Assembly: GCF_026891975.1 (NCBI RefSeq) | Contig: NZ_JAPTGB010000007.1 | Location: 1-64,000 of the forward strand | Direction of reading: 5' to 3' | Source of the DNA: Methanocorpusculum petauri | Lineage (GTDB): Archaea; Halobacteriota; Methanomicrobia; Methanomicrobiales; Methanocorpusculaceae | DNA: 64,000 nucleotides | In this document: one piece after another, positions 1 through 9,126 of the stretch | Layout: each line of letters opens with the position of its first letter | Position numbering within the stretch: the first letter of the stretch is position 1 | Program-made: the position numbers and the translations under genes | The notes under the pieces: generated by a model | What the model was told of the DNA's origin: nothing | The model's input: only the letters and a program-made list of their open reading frames with translations | Database searches by the model: none

Positions 1-246
1 CATGAAACGTTCAATCGTCAGCACACACCTTTGCCCGGGTGCCTGCCGAAACCGGAAATGCCGCGAAAGCATTTCATCTCTTTTCTTGAACATATTTTCG
101 GAAATCTTCGGCACAGGGTTTTACGCAGCGTAACCACGTGCCGAAGACTCCCGAACACATCTCTGCATGTGTACCTTTCCACAGATGACTCCTCCGGGCA
201 CAACCACCTGCCGCAGTTTCCGGAAAACTACCACGGAAAAAAGAAC
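1..246. other. Non-coding stretch with two hairpins
   Basis: No convincing gene is visible in these 246 bases downstream of the symporter gene. Two perfect inverted repeats are present. One has 7-bp arms (GAAATGC/GCATTTC, 55-61 and 69-75). The other is larger, with 9-bp arms CTTCGGCAC/GTGCCGAAG at 106-114 and 138-146 and an inner TTACG/CGTAA dyad, so 106-146 could fold into a long structured stem. On the minus strand a run of six T (237-242) lies just past the symporter stop codon and would suit archaeal transcription termination. Confidence 0.5.
237..242 (-). terminator. T-tract terminator of the symporter gene
   Basis: Six consecutive T on the minus strand begin four bases after the stop codon region of the sodium:solute symporter. 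Archaeal RNA polymerase and the CPSF1-type termination factor respond to U-rich 3' ends. There is no stem directly in front of it, so this is a tract-type site only. Confidence 0.4.
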
Positions 247-1929
247 TCACTCCTCTTCCCGCGCCTTAATCTCCTCAATATGTCTGCGCACCGCAACCGT
301 ATCCGCCGAAAGCGGCAGATCCTCCCACTTCACCAACTCCCCGTCCGTATCACACAACGCCACCGGCGGATCCGACTTCTGCGTCAAAAGCGCAGTCACC
401 AGCATCGCAACACCCCCAAGTGCCCACGGAACAAACGTCTGAATACCAATCCACAAATTATCCTGCGGCTCAATCGCAATCTGACCAAAATAAACCGACT
501 GGGCAATAATACAGAGAATAACCCCCGCAAAACCCACCAGAATCGAAGCAATCGCCGCCGACGCATTACACCGCTTCCAGAACAAACCGCCGACCAGCGC
601 CCAGAACATACAATTGAACAGGATCGTAAACGAAAAGATCATCATCCAGTACAGACTGTCTATCACAAAACTAAAGAACACACAGAAAACGCCTATCACC
701 AGCACAAGCATCCGCGTCATCCGCAGCACCTGCAACGACGTAGTCGCATACTTCGACAACGACCCGTGCAGCATCAGCGTCGAAAGAGCCGCCGACGCCG
801 CAAAAATCGTCGAACTCGACGTAGACATAATCGCCGCAAGCAAAGACCCGATAAAAATCGCCATCAGCGCAACCCCGATAACCCCCATCACACTCGGATC
901 AAACAACCGCTCCGCAAGCACCAGCAGCACATAATTCCCATCCTCCGCCAGAATCTCCCCCATCGGAACACCAGACGGCGTAGTTGCACCCTGCGAAACC
1001 ATCACAATCGCAATCAGGGCAATCATCATCGAAAAAAATCCCGCAATAGCATACATCCCTGAACCGAGCAACAGACCCTGACGGGCCGCCTTCGTATCAC
1101 GGGCACACAAAACCCGCTGCGTCAACTCAACCGACGCAAGATACCCGAATCCCATACCCGACAGACCCGCAAGCCACGTAAAGATACCAAGCGGATCCAC
1201 CGTGAATCCCGTCGCAACAGCCCCCGCCCCATCATTTGGCAGAAGATTCCAGAAATTCTCCGGCGTCGCCGCAGCCAGCGCATCAAACCCGCCGACAAAT
1301 GCAATACCGGTCGGAATCAGAATGATCAGACCAAGCATAATCATCACCGCCTGAATATTATCCGTATACACCACCGCAAGCATACCTCCGAGATACGTAT
1401 ACAGCACCACAATCAGACCGGCAATAATCGCACAGATCAGCGGATCGAAATCCAGAAACAACTTAAAAATAGTCGTCAGCGCAACAATATTCGCCGCAGT
1501 CCACGTAATCATCGACGGAATACACATCAGCGTCGCAACCGTCGCCCCCCGCTTCCCGAACCGGAGCCGGTACATCTCCGAAAGAGACGCAATCTTCAGC
1601 TTACGCAAAATCGCACAAAAGAAAACCGCCATCAGCACAAGTGTCAGACACGTAGCCCACGGATCCGCAATCGTGGATACTACGTAGCCGGTATATGCCG
1701 TACCGGCAGCTCCGAGCAGCACCCCGCCGCACCAGTTGGTAGAAAAAACCGTACCGCCCACCATAAGAGGTCCTACCCCCTTATTTGCGATCAGGTAATT
1801 CTCTGCGCTTTTATCCGCACCCTTACGCTGAACGAAATATCCGATAGCGATCATCATCGCCATATAAATCACAACAATCAACAGAACAAGATTGTTGACA
1901 AAGAACTCGCTTATCTGCTCTAAACCCAT
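247..1929 (-). CDS. Sodium:solute symporter (SSS/SLC5 family)
   Basis: A 560-residue polytopic membrane protein with about 13 hydrophobic segments. It is assigned to the sodium:solute symporter family from the N-terminal helix followed by the AENYLIANKGVGPLMVGGTV region (about residues 43-62), the ADPWA and LGGMLAVVYTD segments and the overall length, which is normal for the family. It should import an organic solute with Na+; the substrate cannot be read from sequence. The ATG at 1929 is preferred because GGAG lies eight bases upstream; a GTG at 1938 overlaps that site and is less likely. The C-terminal tail is cytoplasmic and charged. It lies in the same orientation as the lipoprotein and DASS transporter genes upstream, but the gap of about 320 bp makes it a separate transcript. 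Confidence 0.85.
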   Translation of the reverse strand: MGLEQISEFFVNNLVLLIVVIYMAMMIAIGYFVQRKGADKSAENYLIANKGVGPLMVGGTVFSTNWCGGVLLGAAGTAYTGYVVSTIADPWATCLTLVLMAVFFCAILRKLKIASLSEMYRLRFGKRGATVATLMCIPSMITWTAANIVALTTIFKLFLDFDPLICAIIAGLIVVLYTYLGGMLAVVYTDNIQAVMIMLGLIILIPTGIAFVGGFDALAAATPENFWNLLPNDGAGAVATGFTVDPLGIFTWLAGLSGMGFGYLASVELTQRVLCARDTKAARQGLLLGSGMYAIAGFFSMMIALIAIVMVSQGATTPSGVPMGEILAEDGNYVLLVLAERLFDPSVMGVIGVALMAIFIGSLLAAIMSTSSSTIFAASAALSTLMLHGSLSKYATTSLQVLRMTRMLVLVIGVFCVFFSFVIDSLYWMMIFSFTILFNCMFWALVGGLFWKRCNASAAIASILVGFAGVILCIIAQSVYFGQIAIEPQDNLWIGIQTFVPWALGGVAMLVTALLTQKSDPPVALCDTDGELVKWEDLPLSADTVAVRRHIEEIKAREEE

Positions 1930-2246
1930 AGACCACACTCCAATTTTGTACAGGAAAGAAATTTACAGGAATACTCAAATGTCCGACACACTCGTGACAC
2001 CACACATATTACGTAAAGGTAGTTGCCCCCCCGATTTCTTAAAGCTGTCTCCCCAAAGAAGCAGAAAAGAATCATAATTGGACGGATTTTTAAGGATTAA
2101 ACAGTAATTCATCCTGCATCAAACCGGCCGGACAGTGTCTCAAATCTTCATCCCCGACCCCACAAAGACTTTATGGAAAAAATAATTCCGCAAAAAAAGA
2201 GAACCATTGCAGCAGGACATATCCCCTGCCGCGCATGACTCGTTCC
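1930..2246. other. Intergenic region upstream of the symporter
   Basis: About 317 bases without a supportable gene. It holds the symporter ribosome binding site (GGAG on the minus strand) and A/T-rich stretches that could carry its promoter. No further feature was recognised. Confidence 0.5.
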
Positions 2247-2897
2247 CTACACAATGGTAATCTCAACCGTATCGTAGAGCTCCTGATACGTAAGACCCTC
2301 ATCAGTCACGGCCAGAATCAGCATCTCATGAATCATCGTCTGCTGATTCGTAAGATTACCCTGATCATACTCACCATCCCCGGTACTCGTCGCATCGCCG
2401 ATCATCCTCGTATACGTAAGCCGGTCGCCCGCCTTTACCAGACGCTTATCAAGACCCTGTTCCTCACACTGCTCATTCGTCCAGAACCCGGTCTTCTCAG
2501 TTCCCTCAGCATAGATAGGAATACGGATCGTATCACCCTTCTCAAGACCCACAATATTTCCGGCAATCACATTGTACTCCCCCTTCAGGAACCAGTACGG
2601 ACTCTTGTGGGTTTTCGCAGAAATCGTAAGATCATCATTATCCGTAGTAGCCCCCGCCGTAACAACCGGATCCTCAGTCAGAATAAGCGGAACCGGCATC
2701 TTCCCGGCCTTCAAAATCTGATCATACTTCGTTTCATTCGACGTCACCATCACCGTATCCCCGATATACATCGTAAACTCAACGGTAACATTGTCTCCCG
2801 CCTGTATCGGCCCCGACGGAGTCGTTTCGACACAACCTGCGGCAAACACAAAACCGCCAATCAGGAAAACAGCAAAAACTGCTGCAAGGTATTTCAT
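2247..2897 (-). CDS. Secreted lipoprotein with FKBP-like features
   Basis: A 216-residue exported protein. Residues 1-20 form a hydrophobic signal ending in a lipobox-like FAAGC, so the mature protein is probably lipid-anchored at the conserved Cys. The rest contains a pattern seen in FKBP-type peptidyl-prolyl isomerases: an early strand GDNVTVEFTMYIGDTVM, and later a segment GLEKGDTIRIPI matching the family's 'G(M/L)..G......IP' stretch. The classical aromatic active-site residues are not obvious, so enzymatic activity is uncertain and a non-catalytic chaperone or binding protein is possible. The ATG at 2897 is chosen because it begins the signal peptide; an in-frame GTG 18 bases upstream adds residues that do not fit. 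A TATA-like CTATAC lies just upstream, so the message may be nearly leaderless. It sits between two sodium-coupled transporter genes on the same strand. Confidence 0.6.
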   Translation of the reverse strand: MKYLAAVFAVFLIGGFVFAAGCVETTPSGPIQAGDNVTVEFTMYIGDTVMVTSNETKYDQILKAGKMPVPLILTEDPVVTAGATTDNDDLTISAKTHKSPYWFLKGEYNVIAGNIVGLEKGDTIRIPIYAEGTEKTGFWTNEQCEEQGLDKRLVKAGDRLTYTRMIGDATSTGDGEYDQGNLTNQQTMIHEMLILAVTDEGLTYQELYDTVEITIV

Positions 2898-3093
2898 GCA
2901 AGATGTATAGGACACTATACATTAACAACCTTATGGAAAAACAGACTACTCCAAAAATCCCCCACTACAGGAAAAAACATCCGAATAAAAAATCGCATCT
3001 CTATTCGGAACTCTTCAGCACATCCGCACTCATCCACTTTCCGGAAAAAGAAATCACACCCGGATTTTTCGAACAACCCCGGAAAAAAAGAAA

Positions 3094-4611
3094 TTATTTG
3101 ATAGTAGTCGTGAACGCCCACTCCGGCAGATCCATCGTAAACCCGAACGCCCACATCACCAGCGTAAACAGCAGAATCGTAAACACCGCAACGCCCAGCA
3201 GATTCAGCGCCCATCCTGCCTTCACCATATCCCTCATCTCAACATACTCCGTACTATAGGCAATAGCATTCGGCGGAGTTGCAACCGGCAGCATAAACGC
3301 AAAACTCGAACAAACCGCAGCAGTCATCATCAGAATCCATGGATTAATACCAAGAGACAGCCCCGTCACCGCAAGAATCGGCATCATCACCGACGCAATC
3401 GCCGTATTCGACGTAACCTCCGTCAGGAAACAGACCACCAGCGCAATAATAACAACCAGCAGCACAATCGGCACACCGTTCAGCACCGTAAAATAATCAA
3501 CAATCGACTGTGCCAGACCGCTCTTGATAAACGCAGCAGACAGACACATACCTCCGCCGAACAGAAGCAGAATACCCCATGGAATCCGCACAGCCCACTG
3601 CCAGTTCATCGTAAACTCCTGCTTCCTCCAGTTAACCGGAAGCAGAAACAGCAGAAGAGCACCGAAAATTGCAACCGTACAATCATCAATACCTGGAAAG
3701 ATCATCTCAATACCCGGCAGAGTAAACGTCCCGAAATCCTTGTTCTTCTCAAAAATCCACAAAAATGCCGTCAGAAGAAACACCGCAAGTGTATTCTTCT
3801 CACCGCGGGACATCGGACCAAGAGCCGCCACCTCAGTAGCAAGAGCCTCCTTTGCATGATCAAGCGTCTTCGGCATCTTACGATATGCAACCCGGGTCAA
3901 CCAGGCCCACGTAATCGGAATAAAGATCAGCAGAAGAGGAATACCAAACTTCAGCCAGGTAAAAAAATCAACCGAAGGCGCATCCGGGAAAATCGTCTGC
4001 ATCTGGGCAACCAGAATACCATTCGCAGGAGTACCGATAAGCGTCGCAATTCCGCCGATACTCGCCGCATACGCAACAGCAAGAACAATACATCCGGCAA
4101 ATGCCTTATGTTCCGGCGTCATATCCTTATAGACCTTCGTCGGAAGCACCGTCGCAATAATCGCAATCGCAATTGGCACCATCATCATCGCAGTCGCCGT
4201 ATTCGACATCCACATCGACAAAAACGCCGTTGCAATCATAAACCCGAGAATAAGACGCCGCGGACTGGTCCCCGTAAACTCAATAATCTTCAACGCAATC
4301 CGTTTATGCAGGCCCCAGCGCTGCATCGACATCGCAATAATAAACCCGCCGAGGAAGAGGAAAATAACCTTGTCCGCGTACGGCGCACACGCCTCCGCAG
4401 GACTCAGAATCCCAAGAAGCGGAAACGCAACAATCGGGATAAGAGCGGTCGCTTCAATGGGGATGGGCTGGGTGATCCAGAAAATAGCCATCAGCACCGT
4501 AACAGCCGCAGCATATCGGGCTGCGGTCGGAAGGACCTCAGGATCTATCGGGATTAACAGCAAGGCAATAAATGCCACAATGCCAAGTATTAACCCAATA
4601 CTCTTGTTCAT
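3094..4611 (-). CDS. DASS-family (SLC13-type) anion/dicarboxylate transporter
   Basis: A 505-residue inner-membrane carrier. Family signatures are clear: the first SNT motif in SNTATAMMMVPIAI (about residues 130-143), GGIATLIGTPANG (about 186-198), and the second SNT motif in TSNTAIASVMMPIL (about 404-417). In DASS proteins these two SNT loops bind Na+ and the carboxylate substrate. The protein therefore probably imports a dicarboxylate, sulfate or similar anion with Na+. Length and the two-fold repeat structure are typical. The start ATG at 4611 faces the aRF1 gene across 140 bp. No clear ribosome binding site precedes it, so a short or absent leader is likely. Substrate choice cannot be inferred from neighbours. 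Confidence 0.85.
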   Translation of the reverse strand: MNKSIGLILGIVAFIALLLIPIDPEVLPTAARYAAAVTVLMAIFWITQPIPIEATALIPIVAFPLLGILSPAEACAPYADKVIFLFLGGFIIAMSMQRWGLHKRIALKIIEFTGTSPRRLILGFMIATAFLSMWMSNTATAMMMVPIAIAIIATVLPTKVYKDMTPEHKAFAGCIVLAVAYAASIGGIATLIGTPANGILVAQMQTIFPDAPSVDFFTWLKFGIPLLLIFIPITWAWLTRVAYRKMPKTLDHAKEALATEVAALGPMSRGEKNTLAVFLLTAFLWIFEKNKDFGTFTLPGIEMIFPGIDDCTVAIFGALLLFLLPVNWRKQEFTMNWQWAVRIPWGILLLFGGGMCLSAAFIKSGLAQSIVDYFTVLNGVPIVLLVVIIALVVCFLTEVTSNTAIASVMMPILAVTGLSLGINPWILMMTAAVCSSFAFMLPVATPPNAIAYSTEYVEMRDMVKAGWALNLLGVAVFTILLFTLVMWAFGFTMDLPEWAFTTTIK

Positions 4612-4751
4612 AACTTACATCTTATGCATGATACAAATTTGAGTGTTCCTTTTTGCATCGAAAGACTGCTACCTCATCATTAATCAGGTTGCCCGACCAA
4701 TGGTACACCACATTCTATACACGAATAAGAATCTCAGGATTTGCATATACA
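4612..4751. promoter_or_regulatory. Divergent promoter region, DASS transporter / aRF1
   Basis: The 140 bp between two divergent starts must hold both promoters. For aRF1 a TATA-like TTCTATAC (4713-4720) lies about 32 bp before the ATG at 4752, predicting a very short leader; no ribosome binding site is visible there, consistent with leaderless initiation. No matching box for the transporter side stands out. Confidence 0.45.
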
Positions 4752-6038
4752 ATGGCAGAGGAAATACCCCAAGCACAAATTGAAAAGGATGAAGCGCGAA
4801 AGCGATATGAATTCAAAAAAGCGCTGGAAAAGCTGGAAGAAAAAGAAGGATCCGGTACTGAATTAATCTCACTGTATATCCCACCGGACAAACAGATCTA
4901 TGACGTAACCGCCCAGCTGCGCGACGAGTACGGACAATGTGCAAACATCAAAAGCAAACAGACGCGGACAAACGTCCAGAGTGCGATCTCCTCAATTCTT
5001 GCACGTCTCAAATACTACAAAACACCGCCGGAAAACGGCATGGCAGTCTTCTGCGGTGCGATCAACATCGGCGGAGACAAAACCGACCTTGAATCCATCA
5101 TTGTCGAACCGCCGGAAACAATCCGCACCTACAGCTACCGATGCAGCTCCAGCTTCGAACTTGAACCACTCAAAGCAATGCTCGACGACAAGTTCGTCTA
5201 CGGCCTGCTGGTCATCGACCGCCGCGAAGCCTACTGGGGCTTACTGCGCGGAACCCACATCGAACCGATCAACGGTGCAAACTCAACCGTTCCCGGAAAA
5301 CAGCGGAAAGGTGGCCAGTCGAGTATTCGTTTCGAACGTCTCCGGCTGATTGCAATCCATGAATTCTACAAAAAAGTCGGAGAACGTGCATCCGAAGCGT
5401 TCTTAGCAGAGCCGAACTTCTTTGAAAAGTTCAAGGGTCTCCTCATCGGCGGCCCGATGCCGACCAAAGAAGAGTTCGCCGAAGGAGACTTCCTCCATCA
5501 TGAAGTAAAAAAACGGATCATCGGTCTCTTTGACGCCTCCTACACCAACGAATTCGGCCTCCGTGAACTGGTGGACAACGCACAGGACGCACTCCGCGGC
5601 GTCGACATCATGGACGAGAAGAAAGAGATGACGCGATTCTTCAAGGAACTCATCAAAGAAAACGGATGCGCCGCATACGGTGAAGAAAGCGTCCGGGCAA
5701 ACCTTGAAGCAGGAGCCGTTGACACCCTTCTTCTCTCGGAAAAGCTGCGCAAAGCCCGGTTGACGATCGAATGCGGTAACTGCGGCTATCAGGAAATAAA
5801 GACCATGCAGGTTGAAGCAGGAAAGAAATTCAAAGATCTGCCGTTCGGTCACTGCCCGAAATGCCAGTCTCCCCTCTACCTCGCAGACGAGACGGACATT
5901 ATCGAAGAACTGACCAGCCTTGCGGACATGTCCAACACCCGCGTCGAAATCATCTCCGACGACTTCGAGGAAGGTTCCATGCTCTTCAGTGCATTTGGCG
6001 GTATTGCCGCAGTCCTGCGATATCCGACGGGGATGTAA
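4752..6038 (+). CDS. prf1: Peptide chain release factor aRF1
   Basis: The single archaeal class-1 release factor, reading all three stop codons in the ribosomal A site and triggering peptide release. The 428-residue product has the stop-codon recognition motif NIKS at residues 65-68 in the N-terminal domain. The catalytic GGQ is at 187-189 within the context RKGGQSSIRFERL. The C-terminal domain carries two Cys pairs (CGNC and CPKC), a zinc-ribbon seen in many archaeal aRF1 proteins. The start at 4752 gives the family-typical N-terminus MAEEIPQ and matches the position of the TATA-like box; the longer in-frame upstream extension lacks homology features. Five bases separate its stop from the argS start, so the two genes form an operon. 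Confidence 0.96.
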   Translation: MAEEIPQAQIEKDEARKRYEFKKALEKLEEKEGSGTELISLYIPPDKQIYDVTAQLRDEYGQCANIKSKQTRTNVQSAISSILARLKYYKTPPENGMAVFCGAINIGGDKTDLESIIVEPPETIRTYSYRCSSSFELEPLKAMLDDKFVYGLLVIDRREAYWGLLRGTHIEPINGANSTVPGKQRKGGQSSIRFERLRLIAIHEFYKKVGERASEAFLAEPNFFEKFKGLLIGGPMPTKEEFAEGDFLHHEVKKRIIGLFDASYTNEFGLRELVDNAQDALRGVDIMDEKKEMTRFFKELIKENGCAAYGEESVRANLEAGAVDTLLLSEKLRKARLTIECGNCGYQEIKTMQVEAGKKFKDLPFGHCPKCQSPLYLADETDIIEELTSLADMSNTRVEIISDDFEEGSMLFSAFGGIAAVLRYPTGM

Positions 6039-6043
6039 CAATC

Positions 6044-7720
6044 ATGTATCGGGAATATATTCAAAAAGTAGAACATCTTCTTCGTGAAATCACGGGAGAA
6101 GATGACGTACTGCTCACAGACGGAGGAGACCACGCAGACATAGCATCCACAGTTGCATTTGCACTGGCGAAAAAAGAGCGGAAAAATCCTGCTGTCATTG
6201 CATCTGATATCGTTGCAAAGATCACCGCACACCCGGCTGCCGCTGACCTTGAGGTCTCGGCAAAAGGTCCCTACATCAACTTCATCTTCGGCGGAGCATA
6301 CGTCGCAGACTCCGTTCGTGCCGCCCGGCACCCGGACTACGGCCAGCTTCCGGCCAGAACCGAACGGGTCATTCTGGAACACACCAGCGCCAACCCGAAC
6401 GGCCCGCTGCACGTAGGTCATATCAGAAACACTGTCATCGGCGACACACTCGTACGGGTATTCCGCAAAGCCGGATACCCGGTTGAAGCACAGTACTACC
6501 TCAATGACATGGGGCGCCAGATCGCAATCGTCGCCTGGGGAGTCAAACACCTCCACTACGAACGCCAGCCGGACGAAAAAGGCGACGAGTTCATCGTGCG
6601 CCACTATGTTGAAGCAAACAAAATTGCAAAGGACAAACCGGAGATCGAACCCGAGTTCGATGAAATGATGGAAAAGATCGAAGCAGGCGATCCGGAAACG
6701 GTCAGACTCTTCCACGACTCTGTGGACATCTGTGCCGAAGGCATCAAAGAAACCCTTGCTGCCATGAACGTCCATCACGACCGGTTCATCCGTGAGACCA
6801 CCTTCCTCTGGAACGGCGACATGCAGAAAGTTCTCGCACGAGTCGAAGCACTGCCCGAAGCACAGCATGACGGACAGATGATGTACCTCGACCTCTCGGA
6901 CAAAGGCTTTGGCAACCGCTACGTGCTGCGCAGAAGCAACGGTACCTCCGTCTATGCGGCACGCGACCTCGCATTCCACCTCTGGAAAAACAGTCAGTGT
7001 GATCGGAGCATCGACGTCCTTGGTGCTGACCACAAACTGATCGGTGCACAACTCCAGACAACCCTCGCCATGATTGGCGAACGTCCTCCGGAGATCGTAC
7101 ACTTCGAATTCGTTTCCCTGCCGGAAGGATCAATGACCACACGCGGCGGCGTCTTCATCACCGCAGACGAACTGCTGGCTGAAACAAAGAAACGGGCGCT
7201 GGAAGAGGTCACCATCCGCCGTCCGGAACTGGGCGAAGCCGAACGCGAGCGGATTGCCTCCGCAGTCGCGGTCGGTGCGGTGCGGTATGACATCGTCAAA
7301 GTCTCTGCGGAAAAATCAACAGTCTTTGACTGGAAAGAAGCCCTTGACTTTGAGCGCCAGAGCGCACCCTATATCCAGTATGCACACGCCCGTGCCTGCT
7401 CCATCCTTGAAAAAGCAAAAGCCGACGGCGGGTTTGTCGAAAACTACAACTTCTCCGACCCCTATGAAATTGCACTGGCAAAACACATCGCACAGTTCCC
7501 GTATCTGATTGAAAAGGTCGTCGTAGAACTGCGGCCTCACCTCCTTGCAACCTATGTCCGTGACCTTGCGGACCTCTTCAACTCCTTCTACCGGTTCGCA
7601 CCGGTGCTGAAAGCCGAAGGATCAGTCCGCGACGCCCGGATTACACTGGTGGATGCAAGCCGGAACACACTTGCCGCAGCCCTTGACGTACTGGGCATTG
7701 AAGCACTGGAATCAATGTAA
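6044..7720 (+). CDS. argS: Arginyl-tRNA synthetase
   Basis: Class I aminoacyl-tRNA synthetase charging tRNA-Arg, 558 residues. The N-terminal domain (about 1-105) is the ArgS-specific tRNA D-loop recognition add-on. The catalytic signature HVGH is at 123-126, preceded by SANPNGPLHVGHIRNT, which is highly typical of ArgS. As in many ArgS enzymes a canonical KMSKS loop is missing; the equivalent region carries the sequence GSMTTRGG. The C-terminal all-helical anticodon-binding domain (DALR type, from about residue 430) is complete up to the stop. The ATG at 6044 follows the aRF1 stop by five bases and suggests translational coupling of a translation-related pair. Confidence 0.96.
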   Translation: MYREYIQKVEHLLREITGEDDVLLTDGGDHADIASTVAFALAKKERKNPAVIASDIVAKITAHPAAADLEVSAKGPYINFIFGGAYVADSVRAARHPDYGQLPARTERVILEHTSANPNGPLHVGHIRNTVIGDTLVRVFRKAGYPVEAQYYLNDMGRQIAIVAWGVKHLHYERQPDEKGDEFIVRHYVEANKIAKDKPEIEPEFDEMMEKIEAGDPETVRLFHDSVDICAEGIKETLAAMNVHHDRFIRETTFLWNGDMQKVLARVEALPEAQHDGQMMYLDLSDKGFGNRYVLRRSNGTSVYAARDLAFHLWKNSQCDRSIDVLGADHKLIGAQLQTTLAMIGERPPEIVHFEFVSLPEGSMTTRGGVFITADELLAETKKRALEEVTIRRPELGEAERERIASAVAVGAVRYDIVKVSAEKSTVFDWKEALDFERQSAPYIQYAHARACSILEKAKADGGFVENYNFSDPYEIALAKHIAQFPYLIEKVVVELRPHLLATYVRDLADLFNSFYRFAPVLKAEGSVRDARITLVDASRNTLAAALDVLGIEALESM

Positions 7721-8030
7721 CCGGAATCCCGAACTGGCACTTTTCCAAGTGTCTGACATCCTGCAGTAAAATCACAGAATATCCAAAATACTCCCTTTTT
7801 CAATACAAATACTTTCTCCCCGGCATATATTTCCCCGTATATTCCCCATTTCAGACAGAAGATAATCGTTGCGTGTCTGAATTCCTGTTTCCTCACATAC
7901 CGCGCAGTATTTGGAATCACCCGAAAACCCACACATCATTTTACTAATTGTGAAGGTTAATTAAAACATCATACCTTGCCGGAAAGAGAAGCCTGATAAC
8001 GTCGAAGAATCACCGGATTCAATAGTCGGG
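7721..8030. other. Intergenic region after argS
   Basis: About 310 bases without a credible gene. A short dyad CACTT-TTCC-AAGTG lies 20-35 bases after the argS stop and may mark its 3' end. Minus-strand open frames here have poor composition and overlap the argS 3' end, so they were not called. Confidence 0.5.
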
Positions 8031-8040
8031 TTATAAATAT
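8031..8040 (+). promoter_or_regulatory. TATA box of the formate transporter gene
   Basis: TTATAAATAT is the best archaeal TATA match in the region and sits about 70 bp ahead of the transporter start. It would place the transcript start near 8065, giving a leader of about 45 bases that contains the hairpin at 8069-8092. Confidence 0.55.
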
Positions 8041-8068
8041 GCCTCCCTCCAATTTCCAAGTAACACAA

Positions 8069-8092
8069 CTCTGCCCGCTACAGGCGGGAGAG
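8069..8092 (+). promoter_or_regulatory. Leader hairpin next to the formate transporter RBS
   Basis: CTCT-(G)-CCCGC pairs with GCGGGAGAG around the loop TACAG: nine base pairs with a single bulged G. It lies directly upstream of the GAGGTG ribosome binding site (about 8097-8102), and its 3' arm contains a second SD-like GGAGAGGTG. A structure here could influence translation or RNA stability. The function is inferred from position only. Confidence 0.4.
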
Positions 8093-8109
8093 GTGTGAGG
8101 TGTGTATTC

Positions 8110-8970
8110 ATGGTAACATTCAGCCCGGCGCAGGTTTGCGTCAAAATTGGAACGGCAGGCAAGTCTAAGTGCTGTCTGCCGGCAGGCAACATGTTCGTCC
8201 GTGCCTTCCTTGCGGGTGCCTATATCGCAATGGGTGCGGCGCTCGCAACGGTTGGTTCGACCGGTGTTGCAGACATTCTCGGTGCAGGTATTGCCCAGTT
8301 CGTACTCGGAGCCCTGTTCCCGATCGGTTTAATTCTCGTGGTTCTCACGGGTGCAGAGCTGTTCACCGGTGACGCAATGTTCGCCCCGATGGCAATCCTT
8401 CAGGGCCATACCGGTCTCAAAGGTCTCATATATCTGTGGGTCGTTGTGTACATCGGTAACCTGGTTGGATCACTCTTCATGGCAGTCCTTGTCAGCTACG
8501 GACCTTACACTGTATGGGATGCAGCAGGAGTTGCCACCCTCTCAGCATTCGGAACCCGTGCCATTGCAATTGCAACCGCAAAGGTCTCCTACTTCGGCCC
8601 GATGGGCATTCTCTCCGTCTTCTTCAAAGGCATTCTTTGTAACTGGCTCGTGTGCCTTGCTCTGTTCCTCGGCCTTGCGGCCGACGATGTCATCGGCAAG
8701 ATGGCAGGTGTCTGGTTCCCGATCATGGCTTTCGTTGCCTCCGGATTTGAACACTGTGTTGCAAACATGTACTTCATCCCCGCAGGTATCATCACAAACA
8801 TGATCGCAGGAGGCCCGGCGAACATCGAGATTCTGAACTGGGGAACCATGTGGACAAACAACATCATCTGGTCCACTCTCGGAAACATTGTAGGTGCAGC
8901 AATCTTCATGGCAGTTATCTACTCCTTCTGCTACAAGTCCGAGATCTGCGCACTCTGCGAAGCAAAGTAA
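8110..8970 (+). CDS. fdhC: Formate/nitrite transporter family protein
   Basis: A 286-residue, six-helix membrane protein of the FNT family, which forms pentameric channels for formate or nitrite. Recognisable family features are the FVRAFLAGAYIAMGAAL first helix, the LTGAELFTGDAMF half-helix, the GNLVGSLFMAVL segment and the re-entrant GFEHCVANMYFIPAG segment. In hydrogenotrophic methanogens a member of this family (FdhC) supplies formate as electron donor; no formate dehydrogenase subunit lies beside it here, so formate is a likely rather than proven substrate. The ATG at 8110 is preferred over GTG at 8095 because GAGGTG lies seven bases upstream. The gene is monocistronic, with its own TATA box and a strong hairpin terminator. 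Confidence 0.88.
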   Translation: MVTFSPAQVCVKIGTAGKSKCCLPAGNMFVRAFLAGAYIAMGAALATVGSTGVADILGAGIAQFVLGALFPIGLILVVLTGAELFTGDAMFAPMAILQGHTGLKGLIYLWVVVYIGNLVGSLFMAVLVSYGPYTVWDAAGVATLSAFGTRAIAIATAKVSYFGPMGILSVFFKGILCNWLVCLALFLGLAADDVIGKMAGVWFPIMAFVASGFEHCVANMYFIPAGIITNMIAGGPANIEILNWGTMWTNNIIWSTLGNIVGAAIFMAVIYSFCYKSEICALCEAK

Positions 8971-8983
8971 TACGGCAGATAGA

Positions 8984-9042
8984 GATTGAAAAGCGGTTAA
9001 ACCATACGCTTTTCAATCCGCCTCTTTTTGTTTTTTTCTTTT
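8984..9042 (+). terminator. Hairpin plus T-rich terminator of the formate transporter gene
   Basis: A perfect 12-bp inverted repeat (8984-8995 GATTGAAAAGCG with 9007-9018) encloses an 11-base loop and is followed within five bases by two long T runs (about 9024-9042). This is an unusually bacterial-looking intrinsic terminator, located just after the stop codon. Confidence 0.7.
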
Positions 9043-9126
9043 CTCACATCAAAGCATACAAGTATTTATGGGGGCGGAATGCATTTACAGTAAGAATTCC
9101 GGCATCCCGGGGGTTTGTATAACTAT

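Noticed and set aside
31-1062. Long plus-strand open frame over the symporter gene (343 codons)
   Set aside because: Lies antisense to a membrane protein gene with clear family motifs; composition (Arg, His, Asn-rich) is typical of antisense frames over Ile/Ala/Val-rich genes.
5876-7102. Minus-strand open frame over argS (408 codons)
   Set aside because: Antisense to argS, Cys/Val-rich with no motif; argS itself carries HVGH and full length.
7588-7932. Minus-strand frame at the end of argS
   Set aside because: Half of it is antisense to argS and the rest shows no motif, start signal or ribosome binding site.
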